Positions 45,158-54,843 of a stretch of 64,000 nt of DNA are shown here, piece after piece. The notes beneath the pieces were generated by a model that was given only the letters and a program-made list of their open reading frames with translations, searched no databases and was not told the origin of the DNA. This stretch comes from Sphingomonas zeae (GTDB lineage Bacteria; Pseudomonadota; Alphaproteobacteria; Sphingomonadales; Sphingomonadaceae). The first letter of the stretch is position 1, and the number at the start of each line of letters is the position of its first letter. The position numbers and the translations under genes were made by a program. The DNA lies in contig NZ_JACIFA010000003.1 of assembly GCF_014197135.1 (NCBI RefSeq), positions 124,001 to 188,000 of the forward strand, given 5' to 3'.

Positions 45158-45691
45158 ATGGACGACGAACGCTCATTGGTCATCGTCGAGGACGACGAGA
45201 CCTTCGCGCGCACCCTGCAGCGCTCGTTCGAGCGGCGCGGTTATCGCGTATGGGTGGCGGGCAATCCCGATACGCTGCGCGAGGTGCTGGCCGAAATCTC
45301 GCCGCGCTATGCAGTGGTCGATCTAAAACTGGGTCAGGCGTCCGGTCTGGCCTGCGTCCAGACGCTGCACGCGCATGACCCGGCAATGCTGATCGTCGTC
45401 CTGACCGGCTTTGCCAGCATCGCGACGGCGGTGGAGGCGATCAAGCTTGGCGCGTGCCATTACCTCGCCAAGCCGTCCAATACCGACGACATCGAAGCCG
45501 CCTTTCACAAGGCGGGCGGCGATACCACGACGGCGATCACCGACCGGCCGAGTTCGATCAAGACGCTGGAATGGGAGCGGATCAACGAGACGCTGGCGGA
45601 GACCAACTTCAACATCTCGGAAACCGCAAGGCGGCTCGGGATGCATCGCAGGACGCTCGCGCGGAAGCTGGAGAAGCGCCACGTTCCCTGA
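45158..45691 (+). CDS. regA: RegA/PrrA/ActR-type response regulator
   Basis: 177 residues, standard for RegA. The receiver has VEDDE near residue 10 and Asp55 in VVDLKLGQASGL; the rest of the receiver ends with LAKPSNTDDI. After a short Pro-containing linker a Fis-type HTH (NISETARRLGMHRRTLARKL, about 153-172) binds DNA. RegA orthologues regulate respiration, and often nitrogen and carbon metabolism, as global redox regulators. It begins two bases after regB and is the last gene of the operon, facing the DUF885 gene. Confidence 0.95.
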   Translation: MDDERSLVIVEDDETFARTLQRSFERRGYRVWVAGNPDTLREVLAEISPRYAVVDLKLGQASGLACVQTLHAHDPAMLIVVLTGFASIATAVEAIKLGACHYLAKPSNTDDIEAAFHKAGGDTTTAITDRPSSIKTLEWERINETLAETNFNISETARRLGMHRRTLARKLEKRHVP

Positions 45692-45709
45692 CGCGGCGCT
45701 TGCTCCCGA

Positions 45710-47599
45710 TCAGCGGCGCTTTTCGGCCGCGATCCAGTCGGCGATCTTCTTTTCCAGCACCGGCATGGGCAACGCGCCGGTGTCGAGTACCTCAGCATGG
45801 AAGCGGCGGGGATCGAACTTCGCCCCCAGATCCGCCTTGGCCTGCGCCTTGAGGCGGCTGATCGTCAGCTGCCCGATCTTGTACGCCAGCGCCTGGCCGG
45901 GAATGGCGATGTAGCGTTCGACCTCGGCGGTCGCATCGGTGCGCGCCATGGGCGAGTTGGCGAGCATATAGTCGATCGCCTGATCGCGGGTCCATCCCTT
46001 GGCATGGATGCCGGTATCAACGACGAGGCGCATTGCACGCAGCATTTCGTCGTTCAGGCCGCCCATGCGCTGATAGGGATCGGTTTCCATGCCCAATTCG
46101 GGCCAAAGCGTCTCGGCATAGAGCGCCCAGCCTTCTGCATAGGCGGTATTGCCACCGAACCGCATGAAGGCGGGGAGGGCGGTGTTCTCCTGCGCCAAGC
46201 TGATCTGGAAATGATGCCCCGGCACCGCTTCGTGCAGATAGAGCGTCTCCATCTCCCACATGTAGCGCGAGGGAAGGTCATAGGTGTTGTAGTAGAAGAC
46301 GCCCGGCCGCGTCCCGTCCGGCGTACCGCCCTGATAGGAGCCACCGGCATCGGTCTTCTCCTTGAAGGCCGGAACGGGGCGGATTTCCAGCGCCGTCTTG
46401 GGGATCAGCGAGAATTGTTCGCGGATGCGCGCATCAACGCGGCGGCCGATCGCCTCATAGCCTTCGCGAAGCTGCGCCGCGCTCTTTGGGGCGAAACGCG
46501 GGTCAGTGCGCAGGAAGGTGAAGAATTCGGGCAGACTGCCCTTGAAGCCGACCGCCTGTTTCTGAACCTCCATCGCCTTCAAGATTCGGGCGACCTCGGA
46601 CAGGCCCAGCTGGTGCACATCCTCGGCCTTGAGGGGCAGGGTGGTGTTCTGCTCGATCAGATAGGCGTAGAGCTTGTCGCCGCCCGGCATCCCCGACAGG
46701 CCGACCGTGTCGCGCGCCACCGGCAGGTAGGTGTCAGCCAGGAAAGTCCGCATCCGCTTTTCGGCGGGCACGATGACGTCGCGGATCTGCGCAGCATAAG
46801 CGGCCCTGAGGCGCGCCTGCTCGCCCGCCGGGATGGCGGCCGGGAAATTCTGGACGGGGCCGTAGAAGGTCGACTTCTCGACCGGCGCGGCCAACAGATT
46901 GTCGAACTGCGCAATCATGTTGCGGACGACCAGCTTGGGCTGGACGATGCCACTCGCCATGCCTTGGCGGAAGCGGAGGATCGCTTCGTCGAGCAGATGG
47001 GCATATTCGACGTTGCGCTTCAGATTGTTTTCGTAATCTGCCAACGTGTTGAATGGTGCGGCGCCCTGGCCCGAGGCGAATTCGGGGTAGAAGGTCTGGA
47101 TACCATAGAAGTGGTCCATCGGCCGCACGATCGTCAGCGCCACAATGGCGGGATCGAAGCCCTTGAGCGCCGTCTCGGTCTGCTGCCTGAACACGTCATA
47201 GGCGACCTGGTTGGTCGGGGTCAGCTTGGCGCGCTCGATCTGGCCCAGTTGCTTCAAGTCGTTTTCGGCCGCTGCCCGCTCGGCCGCGATATAGGCGTCG
47301 GAGAAGAAGTCGCCGATGCGGTCAGCCCGGCGCATATCGCCGCGGAAAATGCCATTGATCGGATTGCGCGCAAGGCTCGCTTCGTCGCTGTCATGAAAAA
47401 GCTTCTTGAGCCGGGCATCTTCCTTGCCCTCGCCAGGTTGGGGTGCCGCGATGGGGGTCGCCTGGGCCGATGCGATGGCAGGCGCGCTCAAAGCGAGGGC
47501 GGCGAGAACGATGGCGAGTGAGGAGGAGCGCAAGCGGATATCCCGGTGAGAGCGATGAGGCGATCTTGGTAGAAAGCCCGTGTTCCACCCGCAACCCAT
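45710..47599 (-). CDS. DUF885 family exported peptidase-like protein
   Basis: Start uncertain: the ATG at 47599 lacks a ribosome site, and the in-frame TTG at 47533 sits directly before the signal peptide (RSSSLAIVLAALALSAPAIASAQA) behind GGGA. A start further upstream would lie beyond a terminator. About 607 mature residues make the DUF885 fold, with the zinc-metallopeptidase-like LHEAVPGHHFQ motif and a downstream Glu in NTAYAEGWALYAE. Related proteins are considered M2/M3-like carboxypeptidases, but substrates are mostly unknown. It is periplasmic by prediction and convergent with regA. Confidence 0.9.
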   Translation of the reverse strand: MGCGWNTGFLPRSPHRSHRDIRLRSSSLAIVLAALALSAPAIASAQATPIAAPQPGEGKEDARLKKLFHDSDEASLARNPINGIFRGDMRRADRIGDFFSDAYIAAERAAAENDLKQLGQIERAKLTPTNQVAYDVFRQQTETALKGFDPAIVALTIVRPMDHFYGIQTFYPEFASGQGAAPFNTLADYENNLKRNVEYAHLLDEAILRFRQGMASGIVQPKLVVRNMIAQFDNLLAAPVEKSTFYGPVQNFPAAIPAGEQARLRAAYAAQIRDVIVPAEKRMRTFLADTYLPVARDTVGLSGMPGGDKLYAYLIEQNTTLPLKAEDVHQLGLSEVARILKAMEVQKQAVGFKGSLPEFFTFLRTDPRFAPKSAAQLREGYEAIGRRVDARIREQFSLIPKTALEIRPVPAFKEKTDAGGSYQGGTPDGTRPGVFYYNTYDLPSRYMWEMETLYLHEAVPGHHFQISLAQENTALPAFMRFGGNTAYAEGWALYAETLWPELGMETDPYQRMGGLNDEMLRAMRLVVDTGIHAKGWTRDQAIDYMLANSPMARTDATAEVERYIAIPGQALAYKIGQLTISRLKAQAKADLGAKFDPRRFHAEVLDTGALPMPVLEKKIADWIAAEKRR

Positions 47600-47614
47600 T
47601 GCCGCGCTACGCCG

Positions 47615-47654
47615 ATAAAAGAAGCGCCCCGCGACCGGCATCCGATCGCGGGGC
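47615..47654 (-). terminator. Rho-independent terminator of the stress/envelope operon
   Basis: Reading the minus strand, GCCCCGCGA and TCGCGGGGC form a nine-pair stem with an 11-base loop, followed by GCTTCTTTTAT. It lies about 30 bases past the last gene of the four-gene operon and in front of the DUF885 gene, which fixes the latter's start downstream of here. Confidence 0.75.
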
Positions 47655-47683
47655 ACCTCATGCCCAGTAGAATGGGACCGTCT

Positions 47684-48160
47684 TCAGATCGAGGTCTTGT
47701 TCGTCGCGGCCTTGGCAGCGGCCGAACCGGCGTTGCTCGCGGCCTTTACGACATCGTCGAACAGCGACTTTGCGCGATCCTTGGCGGCATCCTTGGTCAG
47801 TCCCGCATCTTCCAGCTCACGAAGGCCGGTCTCGCGCGCGGCCTGGGTCGCTTGGCGGATCGTCTCGCCCAGCTTCTTGCCCAGCGGAGTCAGCAACTCC
47901 TTCTCGCGGGCCGAACGGGGGATCAGCGCTCCGGCGATCACGCCGACCACAAGACCGCCGACCAGGATTCCGAGCGGATTGGTTTCAATGGTCCGGGCAG
48001 TCTTGTGGGCCAATTCGCCCGCCTTATCCTTGGACGTATGAAGCGCGGAAGCTGCCTTGTCCTTGGCGTCATGATAGGCCTGAGACGCGGTTTCGCGTGT
48101 GTGATCGATCTTCTCGCGGAGGCCTTCAGTCTGCTGATCCTGGTGGGTTTCGGTGGTCAT
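47684..48160 (-). CDS. Alanine/lysine-rich membrane-anchored protein, ElaB/YqjD-like
   Basis: 158 residues from the ATG that is eight bases after AAGGA; an ATG three codons upstream abuts that site. A long charged helical N-terminus (REKIDHTRETASQAYHDAKDKA and repeats of heptad character) is followed by NPLGILVGGLVVGVIAGALIP, a single membrane helix, then another Ala/Lys-rich amphipathic helix. The architecture recalls ElaB/YqjD/DUF883 proteins, which are inner-membrane ribosome-associated stress proteins, but similarity is loose. Last gene of the EcfG-type operon. Confidence 0.65.
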   Translation of the reverse strand: MTTETHQDQQTEGLREKIDHTRETASQAYHDAKDKAASALHTSKDKAGELAHKTARTIETNPLGILVGGLVVGVIAGALIPRSAREKELLTPLGKKLGETIRQATQAARETGLRELEDAGLTKDAAKDRAKSLFDDVVKAASNAGSAAAKAATNKTSI

Positions 48161-48213
48161 TGCGAACATCCTTCTGGACAGTGCCGCGAGGGAGATTGCC
48201 CCCGCGAACCAAA

Positions 48214-48465
48214 TCAGCGTTTGCGCTTGAACAGGCGGGCGATCCGCCGACGATTGAGAAGCAGGCCGAGCACGGCGACGCCGCCCGCGACCGCGCCGGG
48301 GTTGCTCTTGGCGGATTCCAACCCGCATTTGGCGGCCGTCACGCCCGCCTCACGCGCCTGGGCCGCCAGTGCCTGCGGCTCCAGCTTGGCCTGGATACGC
48401 GACGCGGTGTTGTTCAGCCGCTCGCGAGCCTCAGCCGCCCGAATTTCAGCCTCTACGACGGTCAT
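48214..48465 (-). CDS. DUF3618-like small membrane protein
   Basis: 83 residues. The charged helical first half (EAEIRAAEARERLNNTASRIQAKLEPQAL) fits DUF3618, and the end (NPGAVAGGVAVLGLLLNRRRIARLFKRKR) is a short membrane helix with a strongly basic tail. Its start overlaps the stop of the holin-like gene by four bases (ATGA). Function unknown; it belongs to the stress/envelope operon. Confidence 0.65.
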   Translation of the reverse strand: MTVVEAEIRAAEARERLNNTASRIQAKLEPQALAAQAREAGVTAAKCGLESAKSNPGAVAGGVAVLGLLLNRRRIARLFKRKR

Positions 48466-48818
48466 GCACCACCCCCCGACAGACGGGACTTGCCCATCAT
48501 CGCCAAGATTCCTGCGACGATGACGACGACACCGACGACGATCAGCGTCGCGGCAAACGGGCCGGTCGACGGAGCAAGGGCGAAGATCAGACCGACAAGC
48601 AGCGCGATCAATGCCGCCAAGCCCAATATTGCCGCGATGCCGAAAAACACGGCCGCGCTACGATAGCGACCGATTTTGTCGCTAGCACGGGCTTTTGCCA
48701 GGTCGATTTCGGCAGTGATGAACGAACGCCCATCATCGACAAGCTGCGACACCAGCGAGGTCAGCGTCTCCGGCTCGGTCGTTGCCGCCGTCCGCAGGGG
48801 TTCGACGACGCGCGTCAC
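48462..48818 (-). CDS. Phage holin superfamily III-like (DUF1469) membrane protein
   Basis: 118 residues. An amphipathic N-terminus with LVSQLVDDGRSFITAEIDLAKARA precedes two membrane helices (about 55-80 and 85-108), the DUF1469/Holin-X pattern also called YqjE-like. No phage genes are nearby, so a holin role is unlikely. In this operon it resembles the E. coli yqjCDEK-type stress cluster. It overlaps its neighbours at both ends by four bases. Confidence 0.8.
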   Translation of the reverse strand: MTRVVEPLRTAATTEPETLTSLVSQLVDDGRSFITAEIDLAKARASDKIGRYRSAAVFFGIAAILGLAALIALLVGLIFALAPSTGPFAATLIVVGVVVIVAGILAMMGKSRLSGGGA

Positions 48819-49360
48819 GCGGAGGCGTCGGCCGACTGGCGGGTTTCGATACCCGACTGGATGACACGGGCCAGGGCAAAACCGACGGCCGCCGCGACGC
48901 CGATCGCCACCGCCGGGCTCTTCGTGACGAACGCGCGAGCGTCGTCGAGCAGTTCCTCGACGTCCTTGTCCTTGATCGCCCCCGACAGCGACGTGACGGT
49001 ATCGGCGGCCGAGCGGGCATATTGGCCATATTGGCTGCCCAGCTTCTCATCGACCTGGCCAGCCGCGTCGTTCAACAACTGCGCGACCTGATCGAGCGCC
49101 GACCCGGCCTTTGCCTTGCCGTCGCCAGCCAGCGCCTGAATTTTGTCGACCGCCTGCTGCTGGAACTTGGTGGCGCCGTCCTTCACTTGCTGCTTGGCAT
49201 CGGCCAGCCCGGCCTTGGGCCTGGAGTCGTCCGTGTCCAAACCGGTAGAGGCGCCAATCGCGGCATTGGGCGCGGCCACTTCGGGAGCGACCGCGGTATT
49301 GGCGCCAAAGCCGGGCGTGACGGTATCTGCGGCGGGAAACGTGCTGTCGGTGTCAGCCAT
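48815..49360 (-). CDS. Helical stress-operon protein with C-terminal membrane anchor
   Basis: 181 residues. A Pro/Ala/Thr-rich acidic N-terminus (about 1-50) is followed by an amphipathic coiled-coil segment (ADAKQQVKDGATKFQQQAVDKI and beyond) and a C-terminal helix (TKSPAVAIGVAAAVGFALARVI). This end resembles the DUF883/CsbD-like stress proteins that end in a glycine-rich membrane helix. First gene of the four-gene operon; a GGAAC-N17-GGTT promoter lies 49 bases upstream. Exact family not certain. Confidence 0.7.
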   Translation of the reverse strand: MADTDSTFPAADTVTPGFGANTAVAPEVAAPNAAIGASTGLDTDDSRPKAGLADAKQQVKDGATKFQQQAVDKIQALAGDGKAKAGSALDQVAQLLNDAAGQVDEKLGSQYGQYARSAADTVTSLSGAIKDKDVEELLDDARAFVTKSPAVAIGVAAAVGFALARVIQSGIETRQSADASA

Positions 49361-49408
49361 CGAAGAACCCTTTCGTTTCGGCCCGGACGAACGGGCGGTT
49401 TGTCTCTT

Positions 49409-49434
49409 AACCCCGGCACCGGAAGCACGGTTCC
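49409..49434 (-). promoter_or_regulatory. EcfG-type general stress promoter
   Basis: On the minus strand GGAAC (49434-49430), 17 bases, then GGTT (GTT at 49411-49409). This fits the EcfG consensus GGAAC-N16/17-CGTT with one change at the weakest position. It lies 49 bases upstream of the first gene of a four-gene operon of stress-protein-like products, leaving room for a normal leader. The enolase gene starts 85 bases away in the other direction. Confidence 0.7.
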
Positions 49435-49506
49435 ATGCTTTTACCGCAATTGCCCTTCGCACAGTCACGCGATATGCCCGCGCCGAGACCTTCAAGGCTG
49501 ATGTAG

Positions 49507-50799
<1,293 letters not shown>

Positions 50800-50822
50800 A
50801 ATCGAAAGGCGTCGGTAACATT

Positions 50823-51146
50823 ATGGCCGCTGTGACCAAGAAACCGTCGCCTTTCATCCGGACAATGCGGCGGGCCGCGCTGCCCGCCCTTGGCCTGACG
50901 ATCGTTGCGTTCTTCGGCGCCTACGCGGTGCTGGGGCGCAACGGCCTACTCGCTTATGGCGAATATCAGCGTCAGTTGGTGAAGCGCGAGCATGATTATG
51001 CCGCGCTCGACAAACGGCGGACGGTGTTGAAGAACCGGGTTGCGCTGCTCGATCCCGATCATGCCAACCCGGACATGGTGGATGAGATGGTCCGCAAGGA
51101 ACTGAACGTCGCCCATCCGGACGAGGTCATCGTTCCCCTGAAGTAA
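50823..51146 (+). CDS. ftsB: Septum formation initiator FtsB/DivIC family
   Basis: 107 residues. A basic cytoplasmic N-terminus, one membrane helix (ALPALGLTIVAFFGAYAVLG), then a periplasmic coiled coil (EYQRQLVKREHDYAALDKRRTVLKNRVALL) and a short conserved end with DEMVRKELNVAHPDEVIV. This matches the FtsB/DivIC family that bridges FtsL and FtsQ in the divisome. Its place directly after eno agrees with the usual gene order. A terminator follows its stop codon at once. Confidence 0.92.
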   Translation: MAAVTKKPSPFIRTMRRAALPALGLTIVAFFGAYAVLGRNGLLAYGEYQRQLVKREHDYAALDKRRTVLKNRVALLDPDHANPDMVDEMVRKELNVAHPDEVIVPLK

Positions 51147-51176
51147 AAAGGGCAGCCCTGCGGGACTGCCCTTTTC
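51146..51176. terminator. Bidirectional Rho-independent terminator
   Basis: AAAAGGGCAG and CTGCCCTTTT form a 10-bp stem with a ten-base loop; A and T runs flank it symmetrically, so it can stop both the eno-ftsB transcript and the convergent hydrolase transcript, whose stop codon is only four bases away. Confidence 0.9.
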
Positions 51177-51179
51177 GTA

Positions 51180-52004
51180 TTACCGACCCAGAAAGGTGAG
51201 GAGGTCGCTGGTCAGGCGATCGCCATGCGTGACGTTCAGGCCATGCGGCGCACCGTCATATTCCACCAACTGCGAATGGGCGATCCCCGCAGCGGCCGCA
51301 CGGCCCGCCGGGTCGATCGGCACGGTCTGGTCGCCCGTGCCATGGACGATCAGCGTCGGCACACGGAAGGCGGGCAAGTCGGGCCGGAAATCGGTCTGGC
51401 TGAATGCCTCGGCGCAGGCCAGCGTTGGCTTCAACCCCGCCTGCATCGCCACGCTGGTCGCCCAGTCGAGTACGTCATCGCTGACCGGGCTGGTCAGATA
51501 ACCCACGCCAAAAAACTGCTTGAAGAAGGTGTGGCGAAGAAAATTGGCCCGGTCATCTCGCAAATTCTGCCCGATCTGGTCGAACACGGACTGATCAGTG
51601 CCTTGCGGATTGTCATCCGTTTTGGGCATGTACGGCACGACGGAGGCGATCAAACCGGCCGCGATCACGCCCTTGCCGTCATGGCGGCTCATATACCGGG
51701 CCACTTCGCCGCCGCCCATCGAAAAGCCGATGATCGCTGCGTCCTCGGCGCCGGTCGCTTCGAGCACGTCGGCCAGATCGTCCGACAAGGTATCATAGTC
51801 GTAGCCCGACCAAGGCTGGCCCGAACGGCCGAAGCCGCGCCGGTCATAGGCGATGGCGCGGAAACCCGCCTCCGCCAACGCCATCATCTGCGGATCCCAC
51901 ATGTCGGCAGACAGCGGCCAACCATGAAGCAATACGACGGGGCGGCCCTCGCCCCAGTCCTTGACATAGATGTCGGTGCCGTCGCGGGTCTTCACATAAG
52001 GCAT
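51180..52004 (-). CDS. Alpha/beta hydrolase (non-heme chloroperoxidase/arylesterase-like)
   Basis: 274 residues. Alpha/beta-hydrolase fold with VLLHGWPLSADMWDPQ (oxyanion region), the nucleophile elbow GFSMGGGE (Ser), the acid in VHGTGDQTVP (Asp) and the His in GAPHGLNVTH. The DRRGFGRS segment and overall length match cofactor-free chloroperoxidase/esterase-type enzymes. It is cytoplasmic with no signal peptide. Physiological substrate unknown. Monocistronic, convergent with ftsB. Confidence 0.9.
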   Translation of the reverse strand: MPYVKTRDGTDIYVKDWGEGRPVVLLHGWPLSADMWDPQMMALAEAGFRAIAYDRRGFGRSGQPWSGYDYDTLSDDLADVLEATGAEDAAIIGFSMGGGEVARYMSRHDGKGVIAAGLIASVVPYMPKTDDNPQGTDQSVFDQIGQNLRDDRANFLRHTFFKQFFGVGYLTSPVSDDVLDWATSVAMQAGLKPTLACAEAFSQTDFRPDLPAFRVPTLIVHGTGDQTVPIDPAGRAAAAGIAHSQLVEYDGAPHGLNVTHGDRLTSDLLTFLGR

Positions 52005-52222
52005 CGTCTGCTCCTGAACATTTCGGTCGGTTCTGCGCGGGTTGAACGGGTCGATGCGATAGCCGTTCCGTATGCCCGGCGGTTGCGGAGCGCGTTGCAG
52101 ACGCCTTCCCCCTCTCGGCATGGGGCCAATCCAGGCCGCAATAAAACGGCGACCGAGCATTGCCAGAGCCACGTGATGAAGTCACATTCCCGTCATTCGC
52201 GAATGAGACGGAGCATGACGGA

Positions 52223-54340
52223 ATGCGGGGATGGCGTGGACTGCTGGCGGGCACGATGCTGGCCGGACAGCTTGTGGCAGGGGCTGCCATGGCCCAGATG
52301 AGCCCGATGACCGAAAACGATCCCTATATCTGGCTGGAGGACAAGGACGGAGCGAAGCCGCTTGCCTGGGTCGAGGCGGAGAATGCCAAGACCCTGCCTC
52401 GTCTTCAGAACGATCCGCGCTACCAGACCTTCTATGCCGAAGCGCTCGCCATCGCGTCGGCCAAGGACCGCATTCCGATGCCCGGCCAGCTTTACGGCCG
52501 GATCGTCAATTTCTGGCGCGATGCCGACCATCCGCAGGGCCTTTGGCGCTGGACGACCGAGGCCGACTATGCCTCCGCCAACCCGAAATGGACGACGCTG
52601 CTCGACCTTGATGCGCTCAGCAAGGCGGAGGGGAAGAAATGGGTCTGGAAGGGCTTGAGCTGTCTCAGCCCCGAGGATCGACTGTGCCTGATCGCCTTGT
52701 CGGAGGGTGGCGAAGACGCGATCGAGTATCGCGAGTTCGACCTGGAAACGGGACAATTCGTGCCGAACGGATTCCGCCTCTCCACCTCGAAACAGGGTGC
52801 AGCGTGGCTCGACAAGGATACGCTGCTGGTCAGCCGTGACTGGGGGCAGGGGACGCTCACCCAGTCCAGCTATCCCTTTGTCGTCAAGATGGTGAAACGC
52901 GGCCAACCGCTCGACCGGGCGACCGAGATTTTCCGCGGCGCACCGACCGACGAACTGGGAACCTATGCCAGCGTCCTGACCGATGCGAAGGGCAACCGCG
53001 CCGTCGTTATCGAACGGCGGCAGACCTTCTTCGGCGGCAGCAAGCTATTTTGGACACCGACCAGCGGCGCCACGCCCATCACGATGCCCGCCCGCGCCTT
53101 TCCCAGCGGAATGGTCGACGGCCGGGTGATCTTTCAGACCAGCGATGCCTGGGGTCAGCATCCCGCAGGCTCGGTCGTATGGGCGCCGCTGTCCGAACTG
53201 GAAGCGGGGCAAATCACGCCACGCGCGCTGTTCACACCGACCGATCGTCAAGCCGTAGAGGGCGTTTCGACCACCAAGGATCGGGTTGTCGTCACCTATA
53301 TCGACAACGTCCGGGGCCGAGCGCGCGTCTTCGCCCCGACCGGCAATGGCTGGTCCGCGACGGCGGTGCCGGTGCCCGACAACATGACGGTCGATGTGGC
53401 CAGCACCAGTGACCGTTCCGACACCGTCTATCTGTCGACGTCGGGCTTCACGACCCCGACCGTCCTGTCGCGCTTCGACGCCAGCCGTCCGGGTACGCCG
53501 CAGGTGCTGAAGACACTGCCCGCCCGTTTCGACGCGGCCGGCACCACGGTGCATCAATATGAGGCGACCTCAACCGACGGGACCAAGATTCCCTACTTCG
53601 TCGTGCTGCCAAAGGGCGCCAAACTCGATGGGACGACACCGACCCTGATGACCGCTTACGGCGGGTTCGAGATCGCTCGGCTCCCCTATTATCTGGGTTC
53701 GACCGGCAAGATCTGGACCGAGCGGGGCGGAGCGTTCGTGCTCGCCAATATCCGGGGCGGCGGCGAGTTCGGGCCGAAATGGCATGACGCGGGCCGCAAG
53801 ACCAAGCGCCAGATCATCTATGACGACTTCGCATCGGTCGCGAAGGACCTGTTCGCGCGCAAGATCACCAGTTCGCAGAAGCTGGGCATCTATGGCGGTT
53901 CGAACGGCGGCCTGTTGATGGGCGTCGAACTGACCCAGCATCCCGAGTTGTGGAAGGCCGTTACGATCCAGGTGCCGCTGCTCGACATGGTCCGATACCA
54001 GAAGATCGCGGCGGGCAATTCCTGGAAAGACGAATATGGCTCGATCGACGTGCCCGAGGAGGCCGCGTTCCTGCGCAAGATTTCGCCCTATGCCAATGTC
54101 CGTAAGGGCGTCGATTATCCGGAAGCCTATATCTGGACGACTACCAAGGACGATCGTGTCGGCCCCCAACACGCGCGCAAGTTCGCCGCCCGCCTGTCGG
54201 AATATGGCATACCCTATCTTTTTTACGAGGATACGGCAGGCGGCCATTCGGGTGATGCCGACATCGCGCAAGGTGCGCGGCTAAGCGCTCAGCAGATGGT
54301 TTATTTCGCCCAAAAGCTGATGGATGCGCCCAAACCATAG
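52223..54340 (+). CDS. Prolyl oligopeptidase family serine peptidase (S9)
   Basis: 705 residues from the ATG at 52223, which begins a signal peptide (about 1-25, ending AMAQ). Start of the family region is DPYIWLEDKDGAKPLAWVEAEN. A seven-bladed propeller (about 75-420) is followed by the catalytic domain with TAYGGFEI, the nucleophile Ser in GIYGGSNGGLLMG, the Asp in TTKDDRVGP and the His in TAGGHSGD. It should be a periplasmic peptidase cleaving short proline-containing peptides. A strong terminator follows. Confidence 0.94.
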   Translation: MRGWRGLLAGTMLAGQLVAGAAMAQMSPMTENDPYIWLEDKDGAKPLAWVEAENAKTLPRLQNDPRYQTFYAEALAIASAKDRIPMPGQLYGRIVNFWRDADHPQGLWRWTTEADYASANPKWTTLLDLDALSKAEGKKWVWKGLSCLSPEDRLCLIALSEGGEDAIEYREFDLETGQFVPNGFRLSTSKQGAAWLDKDTLLVSRDWGQGTLTQSSYPFVVKMVKRGQPLDRATEIFRGAPTDELGTYASVLTDAKGNRAVVIERRQTFFGGSKLFWTPTSGATPITMPARAFPSGMVDGRVIFQTSDAWGQHPAGSVVWAPLSELEAGQITPRALFTPTDRQAVEGVSTTKDRVVVTYIDNVRGRARVFAPTGNGWSATAVPVPDNMTVDVASTSDRSDTVYLSTSGFTTPTVLSRFDASRPGTPQVLKTLPARFDAAGTTVHQYEATSTDGTKIPYFVVLPKGAKLDGTTPTLMTAYGGFEIARLPYYLGSTGKIWTERGGAFVLANIRGGGEFGPKWHDAGRKTKRQIIYDDFASVAKDLFARKITSSQKLGIYGGSNGGLLMGVELTQHPELWKAVTIQVPLLDMVRYQKIAAGNSWKDEYGSIDVPEEAAFLRKISPYANVRKGVDYPEAYIWTTTKDDRVGPQHARKFAARLSEYGIPYLFYEDTAGGHSGDADIAQGARLSAQQMVYFAQKLMDAPKP

Positions 54341-54348
54341 CCGAAGGG

Positions 54349-54376
54349 GCCGGGCGTGACGCGCGCCCGGCTTTTT
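54349..54376 (+). terminator. Rho-independent terminator after the S9 peptidase gene
   Basis: GCCGGGCG, a seven-base loop and CGCCCGGC form an eight-bp GC stem directly followed by TTTTT, eight bases past the stop codon. Confidence 0.88.
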
Positions 54377-54446
54377 CCTTGACCCATGGGGCAATAAGGC
54401 TCTTGCTGCGTTGCCACAGGATCGGCAAATGCAGGGGATGACCGAC

Positions 54447-54788
54447 ATGACGACGACCGAGCGCCGTCCGGCTGAACCGGCGGCAGGCGCTCCCGCCATC
54501 ATCTTCGAAGCGATCGTCAAGATGCAGGCGGTGTCTGCTATGTACAATCGCGGCGAAGTAGTGCTGGCGCCCCATGTGATATTCACGCGCCATGACGAAT
54601 TGTACGTCGATGCCACCACCATCGAGCGGGACGGCAAGCCACCGCGCGAGGAGAAGATGGGCACGTTCAAGCTTGCTGGCCTCGGCGCGCTGCGCCTGAC
54701 CCCCCGACGGTTCTCGGCCAGTGCGCTGTTTGAGCGCGACGCCGAGAAATACCAGGGCGCCGCCTTGATGATGGTCGAGCCGGCTTGA
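54447..54788 (+). CDS. Hypothetical protein, possibly a stand-alone WYL-like fold
   Basis: I take the ATG nine bases after AGGGG (113 residues); two in-frame ATGs just upstream are too close to that site. The core (IVKMQAVSAMYNRGEVVLAPHVIFTRHDELYVDA, then GTFKLAGLGALRL) follows the strand pattern of WYL domains, ligand-sensing modules usually attached to HTH regulators, but there is no HTH and no WYL triad is obvious. No signal peptide. Family call is tentative. Monocistronic. Confidence 0.6.
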   Translation: MTTTERRPAEPAAGAPAIIFEAIVKMQAVSAMYNRGEVVLAPHVIFTRHDELYVDATTIERDGKPPREEKMGTFKLAGLGALRLTPRRFSASALFERDAEKYQGAALMMVEPA

Positions 54789-54843
54789 TCTTCGAATAGT
54801 GAGGCACCGCGCCTCGATCGAAACGCGGTGCCCGTAACGGTCT

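Noticed and set aside
45691..45730. Terminator between regA and the DUF885 gene
   Set aside because: The repeated GCGGCGCTT there is direct, not inverted, so it does not form a hairpin.
45797..47521. 574-codon open frame on the plus strand
   Set aside because: Antisense to the DUF885 gene, which has a signal peptide and HEAVPGHH motif.
48462..48818. Prophage suggested by the holin-like gene
   Set aside because: No capsid, lysin, portal or integrase gene is near, and the DUF1469 family is common in bacterial stress operons.
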